DNA from: Collinsella sp. AF23-2
GTDB taxonomy: Bacteria; Actinomycetota; Coriobacteriia; Coriobacteriales; Coriobacteriaceae
Assembly: GCF_003459245.1 (NCBI RefSeq)
Contig: NZ_QRVG01000002.1
Span: 62,001 to 126,000 of the forward strand
Direction of reading: 5' to 3'
Length of the DNA stretch: 64,000 nucleotides
The number at the start of each line of letters is the position of its first letter. The first letter of the stretch is position 1. Position numbers and translations under genes: made by a program. A model generated the notes under the pieces. It worked only from the letters and a program-made list of their open reading frames with translations, searched no databases and was not told where the DNA came from. Positions 24,969 to 32,145 of this stretch are shown one piece after another.

Positions 24969-26460
24969 GGCGAAGCCCATCATGATCCAGGGCACCATGT
25001 CGAACGCGGGGAAGAGCCTGCTTGCGGCGGGGCTGTGCCATGTGCTTTCGCAGGACGGCCTGCGCGTGGCTCCCTTCAAGAGCCAGAACATGGCGCTCAA
25101 CAGCGGTGTCACGGCCGATGGGCTCGAGATGGGGCGCGCCCAGATCATGCAGGCCGAGGCGTGCGGCATCGCGCCCGACGTGCGCATGAACCCCATCCTG
25201 CTCAAGCCCGAAAGCGACCACCGAAGCCAGCTCATCGTGGCCGGCAAGGCGCAGGGAGCCTTCGCTGCGAGGGACTACTTCGCGCGAAAGAAGGCGCTCA
25301 TGCCGCAGATTTTGGAGGCGTTCGATTCGCTCGCGGAGGAAAACGACGTCATCGTCATCGAGGGCGCCGGCAGCCCCGTCGAAATCAACCTTGCCAAAAA
25401 CGACATCGTCAACATGGGGCTCGCGCGCGCCGTGTCCTCCCCCGTGCTGCTCGCGGGCGACATCGACCCAGGCGGGGTGTTTGCCCAGCTCTACGGCACG
25501 GTCGCGCTCTTTGCGCCCGAGGATCGCGCTCTTTTGCGGGGGCTTGTGGTGAACAAGTTCCGCGGCGATGTGGAAATCCTGCGCCCGGGTTTGGACCCGC
25601 TCGAGAAGATGTGCGGGGTTCCCGTCGTGGGGGTCGTGCCGTATCTTACGCTCGACCTGGACGACGAGGACTCGCTCGCACCGCGCCTATCTGCCCGCGA
25701 GGCGCGCGGTGTCATCGACGTTGCCGTCGTGCGCCTTCCGCATCTGTCGAACTTCACCGACTTCGACCCGCTTTCGCGCGTGCTCGGCGTGGGCGTGCGC
25801 TACGTTTCCTCGACGACCGATCTGGGCCGGCCCGACCTGGTGGTGCTCCCCGGCTCGAAGACCACGCTCGACGACGCGCGCTGGCTTGCGGCTAGCGGCA
25901 TCGGAGCCTGTGTACGCGCGCTTTCGGGCGCGGGCACGCCGGTGCTCGGCATATGCGGAGGCTACCAGCTTTTGGGAGACGAGCTTTCCGACCCGCACGG
26001 CAGGGAAGGCGCTGGCACCGCGCGCGGGCTCGGGCTCATTCCTGCAAGTACGGTGTTCAAGGAGGAAAAGCGCCTCGCCCAATCGGAGCTGCGCATCACG
26101 GGCGCCCAAGGCGCGTTCTCGGTGTGGAACGGCATGATGGCGCGCGGGTACGAGATTCACGACGGCGAAACGACCGTCTCCTGCGCCCCTGCGGGCACGA
26201 TTGGCGGCAAACCAGAAGGCGCGGCCTGCGGAAACGTGTTCGGAACCTATCTCCACGGCCTGTTCGACGAACCGGGGGTGGCACTCGCCCTCGCGCGCTC
26301 GCTCGCGCGCATGCGCGGCCTGCCCGAGAGCGTCGTGGGTGCTGAGGGCGCGGTGTCCGCGGCCGATCATCGTGCGCGCGAGTTCGACCGCCTGGCCGAC
26401 TCCGTGCGCGGGGCGCTCGACATGGAGTATGTCTACCGCATTATCGAGGAGGGCGTATGA
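24961..26460 (+). CDS. cbiP: Adenosylcobyric acid synthase (glutamine-hydrolysing)
   Basis: Amidates the b, d, e and g side chains. The 499 residues have the ATPase half (MIQGTMSNAGKSLLAAGLC, PFKSQNMALNS, EGAGSPVEINL, GDIDPGGVFA) and the amidotransferase half (VLPGSKTTLDDARWL, nucleophile in LGICGGYQLLG, and the YLHGLFD histidine region). GTG 24961, 9 bases after GGAGG, is taken as start and overlaps cobD by 8 bases. ATG 24982 is a shorter alternative. Confidence 0.94.
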   Translation: MGRAKPIMIQGTMSNAGKSLLAAGLCHVLSQDGLRVAPFKSQNMALNSGVTADGLEMGRAQIMQAEACGIAPDVRMNPILLKPESDHRSQLIVAGKAQGAFAARDYFARKKALMPQILEAFDSLAEENDVIVIEGAGSPVEINLAKNDIVNMGLARAVSSPVLLAGDIDPGGVFAQLYGTVALFAPEDRALLRGLVVNKFRGDVEILRPGLDPLEKMCGVPVVGVVPYLTLDLDDEDSLAPRLSAREARGVIDVAVVRLPHLSNFTDFDPLSRVLGVGVRYVSSTTDLGRPDLVVLPGSKTTLDDARWLAASGIGACVRALSGAGTPVLGICGGYQLLGDELSDPHGREGAGTARGLGLIPASTVFKEEKRLAQSELRITGAQGAFSVWNGMMARGYEIHDGETTVSCAPAGTIGGKPEGAACGNVFGTYLHGLFDEPGVALALARSLARMRGLPESVVGAEGAVSAADHRAREFDRLADSVRGALDMEYVYRIIEEGV

Positions 26461-26972
26461 TCCACGTGTATCATGGCGACGGCAAAGGCAAGACCACGGC
26501 GGCGATGGGCCTCGCCCTTCGCATGCTCGCCGCAGGCCGCCGCGTCGTCGTCGTGCAGTTCCTGAAAGACGGCGAAAGCGGGGAGGTGCGCCTGCTCGCC
26601 GAGCATTTCGGCGTGCCCGTGTTCGCGGGGAAGGCGTCGGACAAGTTTACCTGGTCCATGACGTCGGAAGAACTTGCCGCGACGCGCGAGCTGCACGATG
26701 GGAACCTCGCTTCCGCGCTCGCCGAGCTCGAGGGCGCGCAGGAGGGGCTGCTCGTGCTCGACGAGGCGCTCGACGCGCTTTCGAAGGGGCTTGTTGACGA
26801 GGCGCTCGTGGACCGCGCGCTCGATATGTCCGCGCGCGGCGTCGAAGTAGCGCTCACCGGGCGCGCGCCTTCCCGCAAGATCGTGGAGAAGGCCGACTAC
26901 ATAACCGAGATGCGGTGCGAGAAACACCCCTACGAGCAGGGGATATGTGCAAGGGAAGGAGTGGAGTACTAG
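26457..26972 (+). CDS. cobO: Corrinoid ATP adenosyltransferase (CobA/CobO type)
   Basis: Adds the 5'-deoxyadenosyl upper ligand to the reduced corrinoid. The 171-residue protein starts directly with HVYHGDGKGKTTAAMGLALR, the P-loop of CobO/BtuR, and has VVVVQFLKDGESGE, LLVLDEALDAL and VEVALTGRAPSRKIVEKADYITEM. The ATG overlaps the cbiP stop (ATGA). Confidence 0.94.
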   Translation: MIHVYHGDGKGKTTAAMGLALRMLAAGRRVVVVQFLKDGESGEVRLLAEHFGVPVFAGKASDKFTWSMTSEELAATRELHDGNLASALAELEGAQEGLLVLDEALDALSKGLVDEALVDRALDMSARGVEVALTGRAPSRKIVEKADYITEMRCEKHPYEQGICAREGVEY

Positions 26973-27614
26973 ATGGATTCCAAGGAGATGGCGCCCGGCG
27001 ACATCGAGCGGCGCAGCTTTGAGATCATCACCGAAGAGCTCGGCGGCCGCACGTTCCCGCCGCTCGAAGAGCCCGTCGTGAAGCGCGTCATCCACACCAC
27101 TGCTGACTTCTCGTACGCCGATTCCCTCGTGTTCACCCATGACGCCGCGCACTGTGCGCTCGACGCGCTGCGCGCAGGGGCCACGGTGCTCACCGACACG
27201 AACATGGCGCTCGCAGGCATAAGCAAGCCCGCGCTCGCGAAGATCGGCTGCCAGGCCGTGTGCTACATGGCCGACCCGGATGTCGCCGCAACGGCGCGCG
27301 CCGCGGGCACGACTCGCGCCGTTGCGAGCATGGACAAAGCTTGCGGCATCGAGGGTCCGCTCATCGTGGCCGTCGGTAACGCTCCCACAGCACTTCTGCG
27401 CCTCGCCGAGCTCATGGACGCGGGGAAGATCGCGCCCGCGCTCGTCGTTGGGGTGCCGGTCGGGTTTGTGAATGTGGTCGAGGCGAAAGAGGAGCTACTC
27501 GCGCGACGCGTGCCGGCCATCGTCGCGAGGGGTCGCAAGGGCGGCTCGACCGTGGCGGCCGCCATTATGAACGCGCTGCTCTACGAGATCACGCGCCCAG
27601 GCGGCCTGAAGTGA
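26973..27614 (+). CDS. cbiC: Cobalt-precorrin-8 methylmutase
   Basis: Moves the C11 methyl group to C12, giving cobyrinate. The 213 residues show EIITEELG near the start, VKRVIHTTADFSYADSL with the catalytic histidine, LTDTNMALAGISK, and VVGVPVGFVNVVEAKEEL. It begins on the base after the cobO stop; its own stop overlaps the cbiJ GTG by 4 bases. Confidence 0.94.
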   Translation: MDSKEMAPGDIERRSFEIITEELGGRTFPPLEEPVVKRVIHTTADFSYADSLVFTHDAAHCALDALRAGATVLTDTNMALAGISKPALAKIGCQAVCYMADPDVAATARAAGTTRAVASMDKACGIEGPLIVAVGNAPTALLRLAELMDAGKIAPALVVGVPVGFVNVVEAKEELLARRVPAIVARGRKGGSTVAAAIMNALLYEITRPGGLK

Positions 27615-28384
27615 CGGCGCCCGCATCCGCGCCGGCGCTGCGTATCTTCGCCGGCACCACCGAGGGCCGCCTTCTGTGCGAATGGGCGAGCGGGGTGGGC
27701 ATCCCCGCCCGTGCCTACGCGGCAACCGAGTACGGAGGCGAGCTTTTGGGCGAGCTCCCGGGCATCGAGGTGCATGCGGGCAGGCTCGAAGAGGCCGACA
27801 TGGAGCGCGAACTTTCCGGCGCGCGCATCGTCGTCGACGCCACGCATCCCTTCGCTACGCTCGCAAGCGGCAACATCCGGGCCGCTTCGCTCGCCGTGGG
27901 TGCACGATGCTTGCGCCTTGCGCGCCCGGTCGAGGCGCTGCCCAAAGGCGTCGTCTCGGTCACGTCGATCGCCTGCGCGGCGCGCTTTCTCTCCGAGAAC
28001 CCGGGTCGCGCGCTTCTCACGACGGGGAGCAAGGAGCTTGCTCCCTACACGAGCGTCGTCGATTACGCGGAGCGCTTCTTCGTGCGTGTGCTCCCGCTGC
28101 CCGGTGCTATAACGAAGTGCATCGACGCGGGGTTTTCGCCATCGCACATCATCGGCATGCAGGGGCCCTTCACCCGCGAGCTCAACGAGGCGATGCTTCG
28201 GCAGGTGGGCGCCCAGTGGCTTGTGACCAAGGACTCGGGAACCGTAGGCGGCACGGCCGAGAAGATCGCCTCTGCGCGCGACGTGGGAGCGCGCTGTATC
28301 GTGGTCGCCCGTCCCGCCGAGGGAGGCGGGGCCCTTTCGCTTAGGGAAGTGGAGGACGCGCTCTTACGGGAGTTCGCGCGCTAG
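27611..28384 (+). CDS. cbiJ: Cobalt-precorrin-6A reductase
   Basis: NAD(P)H-dependent reduction of the corrin macrocycle. The 257 residues show LRIFAGTTEGRLLCEWA, VVDATHPFATLASGNIRAA, LLTTGSKELAPY, HIIGMQGPFTRELNEAML and LVTKDSGTVGGTAEKI, all CbiJ/CobK landmarks. It is the last gene of the operon and of the island. No clear terminator hairpin lies before the right-hand repeat, though the hairpin element at 28514-28583 could act as one. Confidence 0.93.
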   Translation: MTAPASAPALRIFAGTTEGRLLCEWASGVGIPARAYAATEYGGELLGELPGIEVHAGRLEEADMERELSGARIVVDATHPFATLASGNIRAASLAVGARCLRLARPVEALPKGVVSVTSIACAARFLSENPGRALLTTGSKELAPYTSVVDYAERFFVRVLPLPGAITKCIDAGFSPSHIIGMQGPFTRELNEAMLRQVGAQWLVTKDSGTVGGTAEKIASARDVGARCIVVARPAEGGGALSLREVEDALLREFAR

Positions 28385-28436
28385 GCGCTCGCCGCGCCTG
28401 TGCGCCCTCCCGCCAGCGAGGAGAAGCGCCTCGAGC

Positions 28437-28513
28437 AAGCTCGAACCGTACAAGACCGTCATCCGCCAATAGCTCGAGGACGAAGCCCGGAACTGGCGCA
28501 AGCAGCCCTTCAA
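28437..28513 (+). pseudogene. Probable relic of an IS21-type transposase (istA)
   Basis: Reading from 28437 gives KLEPYKTVIRQ, a TAG stop at 28470, then LEDEARNWRKQPF before the right direct repeat interrupts it. The pattern S-K-L-(E/D)-P-(Y/F)-K-x-x-I-x-x-W-L-E-(E/D)-(D/E) is typical of the region after the helix-turn-helix of IS21 IstA; here the usual Trp would be the stop. The piece is short (26 residues), so the assignment is tentative. It fits an island edge trimmed by recombination. Confidence 0.45.
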
Positions 28514-28583
28514 TAAGTTGCGGTGAAATAGTGTTTGTTTTTGCTGCTAGATAGCACATTCAGTCCCTAATTCACCGCAACTT
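28514..28583. repeat. Dispersed hairpin repeat, copy 3, containing the right direct repeat of the island
   Basis: The left arm AAGTTGCGGTGAAATAG pairs with CTAATTCACCGCAACTT, one mismatch in 17, around a loop of about 35 bases. The first 21 bases (28514-28534) equal 5905-5925 at the other end of the island. Confidence 0.85.
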
Positions 28584-28595
28584 GTTGGTGGTGGC

Positions 28596-29810
28596 TTACT
28601 GGTAGCGTAGACACTCCACCGGGTCGAGCTTTGCTGCGCGGCGAGCGGGGTAGAAGCCAAAGATTACGCCGATTCCGACGGAGACGGCGAAGGCCAGCAG
28701 CACGGTGGCGATTGAAAAACTCGGTGTGATTTGCCCGCTGGCACCGAGTTCGCCAAGAATCCCGGATCCGGAGGCAAACATCGCGAGGCCCCATGCCAGC
28801 AGATAGCCAATCAGGACACCTAGCAGTCCGCCGGTGACGCACAGCGCCGAGGATTCGGCCAAAAACTGCGCGGTGATATCGCGACGACTTGCGCCCAGAG
28901 CGCGGCGGATGCCGATCTCGCGGATGCGCTCCGTTACGTTGGTAAGCATCATATTCATAATGCCGATACCGCCGACAAGTAGCGAGATGCTGGCGACAGC
29001 GCCCATGATGAGCGAGAACGCGCCCATAAAGGAGTTGAGCGCATCGATGGCGCTTTTCATGGAGGTCGCCGATACACTGTCGTACTCATCCTCCTCCTCG
29101 ATGCCCTTCATCGCGCGCACCTTGGACTCGATGGTCTTACAAAGCTCATCCATGTCCGTACCCTCGGCGGCAAGTGCTGTCACGCTGGGGAATGAAGGAT
29201 TCTCGTCGCCAAACAGTCCGGAGATAGTTTCGCGTGGCATATACAGCGTGAGCGAGCCCATGGAGTCGCTGCCCCCATCAATCACGCCTACAATCTGCAC
29301 CTCGCCGTTGGACACCTTGATGGTTTTCCCCAGCGCATCCTGTTCGTTGCCGTAAAGCTGATCGGCGCCGTTGCGGCTGATGAGCGCCACGCGCGAGCCT
29401 GATTGGGACTCGGCCTGGGAATAGGTGCGCCCCGCAACGAGCTTGCTGGCCCCCACGGCGTCGAGCATGTCGCTATCGACACCCTGTGCCATGACGGTAT
29501 AGCTTTTATCGCCGGTCTTATACTCGGTATACGCGCTGTCGACAATGCCGATCTGCTCTATCTGCGGCACCAGTTTTTGAAGCTTCTCGATGTCCGACTC
29601 GGTGAGTTCTTGCGACGAATAGATTTGCACCATGCGTGCCGCATTGAGGCCCAGGCTGTTGACCAGGCTGTTTTGGATGCCGCCGATGAGCGAAGTCATG
29701 GCGATAACCGAGGCGATGCCGATGACAATGCCCAGGATGGTGAGCAGGCTGCGCCCCTTGTTGGCCTCGAGCGAGTGAAGGGCTTCCTGGATGAGATCGC
29801 GGGCGCTCAT
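28596..29810 (-). CDS. MacB/FtsX-type ABC transporter permease
   Basis: A 404-residue permease of the macrolide/peptide efflux or lipoprotein-release superfamily. An N-terminal membrane helix (LLTILGIVIGIASVIAMTSLIGG) is followed by an extracytoplasmic MacB-PCD-like domain of about 230 residues. The C-terminal FtsX core has three helices and contains GGIGIMNMMLTNVTERIREIGIRRALGAS, a near-diagnostic MacB stretch. The start overlaps the ATPase stop by 4 bases. With the ATPase and the adaptor it forms a YknXYZ/MacAB-like export system. The substrate is unknown. Confidence 0.92.
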   Translation of the reverse strand: MSARDLIQEALHSLEANKGRSLLTILGIVIGIASVIAMTSLIGGIQNSLVNSLGLNAARMVQIYSSQELTESDIEKLQKLVPQIEQIGIVDSAYTEYKTGDKSYTVMAQGVDSDMLDAVGASKLVAGRTYSQAESQSGSRVALISRNGADQLYGNEQDALGKTIKVSNGEVQIVGVIDGGSDSMGSLTLYMPRETISGLFGDENPSFPSVTALAAEGTDMDELCKTIESKVRAMKGIEEEDEYDSVSATSMKSAIDALNSFMGAFSLIMGAVASISLLVGGIGIMNMMLTNVTERIREIGIRRALGASRRDITAQFLAESSALCVTGGLLGVLIGYLLAWGLAMFASGSGILGELGASGQITPSFSIATVLLAFAVSVGIGVIFGFYPARRAAKLDPVECLRYQ

Positions 29811-30580
29811 GCCATCTCTCCTTTCGGCGGGTTGGCGGAGGCGGAAATCATGGGCAGGCTATCTACGGCGCTGCGCAGGGTCCGCGGTGCATGTGGAATA
29901 TACGCGCCGTCGTGAATGCGACCGTCGCGGATGGTCACGGCACGGTCGGCCTCGGCGGCGATGCCGGGGTCGTGTGTGATAAGCACGATGGTTTTGCCGC
30001 GCTTCTGGAGCTTATGGAAGGTCTCCATCACAAGCGCTCCGGTAGCGGAGTCCAGGTTTCCCGTCGGCTCGTCGGCCAGAATGATGGGCGGGTCATTGAC
30101 GAGGGCGCGTGCGATGGCGACGCGCTGCATCTGGCCGCCCGAGAGCTCGGATATGCGGTGGTCCCAGTGGTCGACGGGCAGCGTGACAGCCTGCAGCGCG
30201 TGCACGGCGCGCATTTCGCGCTGGCTACGGGGCACATTGGTGTAGGCCAGCGGCAGCATGACGTTTTCGATAACCGACAGGCGCGGCAGCAGGTTGAAGC
30301 TCTGAAAGACAAAGCCAATGCTCAGGGCGCGAACTTCGGTGAGCTCGTCATCGTCAAGCTCGGCCACGTTGAGCCCTTGCAGGTAGTAGTCGCCCGCCGT
30401 CGGCTTATCCAGGCAGCCTAGGATGTTCATGAGCGTTGATTTTCCCGAGCCCGAGGGGCCAGTGACAGCGACGAATTCGCCGGAATTTACCGCCAGGCTC
30501 ACGTTGTGCAGGATGTGGGCGCAACCCGCCTCGCTCTCAAAAATGCGGTGCACGTTGCGGATGTCGATGACGGGACGCAT
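29807..30580 (-). CDS. ABC transporter ATP-binding protein (MacB/LolD type)
   Basis: A 257-residue ATPase with Walker A GPSGSGKST, the family block LGCLDKPTAGDYYLQG, signature LSGGQMQRVAIARAL, Walker B IILADEPTGNLD and switch histidine in LITHDPGIA. The NILGCLDxPTxG block and DEPTGNLDS are typical of MacB/LolD ATPases. It overlaps both neighbours by 1-4 bases, so the three genes are one translational unit. A tail of about 35 residues follows the core. Confidence 0.93.
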   Translation of the reverse strand: MRPVIDIRNVHRIFESEAGCAHILHNVSLAVNSGEFVAVTGPSGSGKSTLMNILGCLDKPTAGDYYLQGLNVAELDDDELTEVRALSIGFVFQSFNLLPRLSVIENVMLPLAYTNVPRSQREMRAVHALQAVTLPVDHWDHRISELSGGQMQRVAIARALVNDPPIILADEPTGNLDSATGALVMETFHKLQKRGKTIVLITHDPGIAAEADRAVTIRDGRIHDGAYIPHAPRTLRSAVDSLPMISASANPPKGEMA

Positions 30581-32016
30581 TACATGCCCTCGTCGGCAGA
30601 CATGCTGCCCGAATTCGCGCCGTAGCCGCCGTCAGCCATTGCGTCCGCTCCGGTGTCCATGACGAGGGTGTCGCCATCGCGCAGCTTGGTAACCGGCACG
30701 TTAGGGTTGATCTCGTTGCCCTGGTCGTCTCGCTTGACCTGTGTCTTGCCGACTACGGCTTCGTTGTCGTTTTGCGTCACGACGGTCACCTTAACGCGAC
30801 GGGTCTGCTTGCCCTCGTCATCAGTCGCCACGTTGACGTAATAGTGTTCGCCGTCTTCGGTGATGAGCGCCATCGTCGGCACCATTACCACGTCGTCGAG
30901 CTGCTCGGTCACCACCGATACCTCGGCCGTCATGCCCGGCTTCAGGCGCGCGTCGGGCGCCTCGATGAGAATGTCGACGTTAAAGGTTACGCTGCCGCCG
31001 CCACCGTTGGCGGCGTCGGAGTTTGCCACCGACGCGATAGCCGTGACGGTGCCCATGCTCACGATATCGGGAAACGCGGGATACGTGACGTTGGCGCTCT
31101 GCCCAACGGCGATCTTTGCGATGTCCTTTTCGCCCACCTGCACGGTCACCTTCATCTTGGATAGGTCGGCGATCTGCATGCACTGCTTGCCGCCGCTCGT
31201 ATCGCTTTCGCCCATGATCATGCCGCCCGTTACCGTGGCGCCCACCTTGGCGTTGAGCTCCACGATACTGCCCGAGCTCGGGGCCGTGACCGTACGGCTG
31301 ACTACCTTGGCGTTCGCCTGATCGAGGTTTGCCTGGGCCGATGCGAGGCTGCGCTGCGCGGCCGATACGGCGTTCGTGTCCGCCGATGCGGCGGAGATGC
31401 CAGCCGCTGCGGAAGCTCCCTCGACGTCCGTCATTGGGGTGGCCTGTGCGGCGGCTACGGCTTTCTGCGCGTTGGCGAGGTCTTCCTGGGCGGCTGCAAC
31501 TGCACGCTGCGCCTCGGCAACGTTGCGATCGAGCTCGTCGTTTTTAATGGTCATAAGCACGTCGCCCTCGTTGACGGATTGGCCTGCCTGCACGTTGATC
31601 GAATCGACCGTGCCGTCGACAGAAGGGGAGACCACTGAGGACGAAATGGGTTTGAGCTGGCCTTTCGCCTCGACCGTTGTGGTAAACGTACCCTCGGTCA
31701 CCATGTCGGTCACAGGCCCACTAGTGCCCTGTGGCTGCGCATTGATAACCAGGGTTGCGATAATGGCAATGAGCGCGATGACTCCCACGACGCCGGCGGC
31801 AATACCGCGTCGAATCAGCTTTTTACGTCGACGTTCGGCACGTTTTGCCTTGAGCTTGGCATATGCCTCTTCATCGGAAATCTCGGCCGTATCGTTTGTG
31901 CGTTCGCCTTGTTTGTCGGCAGGTATGTCTGTAATCAGAGGAATCGTTTCGGTGGCACCTTCGGGCGAGTGCTCGGTATCATCCGGGCCCGGGGTGAGCG
32001 TGGGGACATTCGGCAT
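30580..32016 (-). CDS. HlyD/MacA-type membrane-fusion adaptor subunit
   Basis: A 478-residue adaptor of the efflux trio. About 75 polar residues and the basic stretch KLKAKRAERRRKKLIRRG precede a membrane helix (GIAAGVVGVIALIAIIATLVI). Outside follow a split barrel-sandwich domain (VVSPSVDGTVDSINVQAGQSVNEGDVLMTI; VTAPSSGSIVELNAKVGATV), an Ala-rich coiled-coil hairpin, and a beta-barrel domain (RLKPGMTAEVSVVTEQLDDVVMVPTMAL). ATG 32016 follows AAAGGAG; upstream in-frame codons lack a ribosome site. The long cytoplasmic N-terminus is unusual and of unknown role. Confidence 0.9.
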   Translation of the reverse strand: MPNVPTLTPGPDDTEHSPEGATETIPLITDIPADKQGERTNDTAEISDEEAYAKLKAKRAERRRKKLIRRGIAAGVVGVIALIAIIATLVINAQPQGTSGPVTDMVTEGTFTTTVEAKGQLKPISSSVVSPSVDGTVDSINVQAGQSVNEGDVLMTIKNDELDRNVAEAQRAVAAAQEDLANAQKAVAAAQATPMTDVEGASAAAGISAASADTNAVSAAQRSLASAQANLDQANAKVVSRTVTAPSSGSIVELNAKVGATVTGGMIMGESDTSGGKQCMQIADLSKMKVTVQVGEKDIAKIAVGQSANVTYPAFPDIVSMGTVTAIASVANSDAANGGGGSVTFNVDILIEAPDARLKPGMTAEVSVVTEQLDDVVMVPTMALITEDGEHYYVNVATDDEGKQTRRVKVTVVTQNDNEAVVGKTQVKRDDQGNEINPNVPVTKLRDGDTLVMDTGADAMADGGYGANSGSMSADEGM

Positions 32017-32049
32017 AGCGTCTCCTTTATAGAAAGAACCTCGATAATT

Positions 32050-32081
32050 ATATGCGCCCACCGGTTGGGGCGGGCGCATAT
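32050..32081 (-). terminator. Probable terminator of the L,D-transpeptidase gene
   Basis: ATATGCGCCC and GGGCGCATAT pair perfectly around a 12-base loop, 65 bases after the transpeptidase stop. The downstream bases are A/T-rich but not a clean T run. Confidence 0.5.
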
Positions 32082-32145
32082 GGCGGATTCTTTCGGAACT
32101 GTTAGATTGGAGCGTCAGTTCCCCGTTGTGTGAAGGCGTGTTTTC

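Larger units (their letters stand above)
5905..28534. mobile_element. Cobalamin/tetrapyrrole-uptake genomic island bounded by 21-bp direct repeats
   Basis: The identical 21-bp sequence starting TAAGTTGCGGTGAAATAGTG occurs at 5905-5925 and 28514-28534, enclosing 22.6 kb. Everything inside belongs to corrin synthesis or a linked transporter. The DNA inside is visibly richer in G+C, with codons ending in C/G more consistently than in the genes outside. The left repeat shares its last base with the stop codon of the island's last leftward gene. The right repeat is the left arm of a complete hairpin element. No integrase or intact transposase is inside; only a probable IS21 relic lies at 28437-28513. 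Site-specific insertion and homologous exchange between two hairpin elements are both possible. Confidence 0.7.

Noticed and set aside
5905..28534. Prophage or integrative conjugative element
   Set aside because: No integrase, relaxase, phage structural or replication gene lies between the direct repeats.
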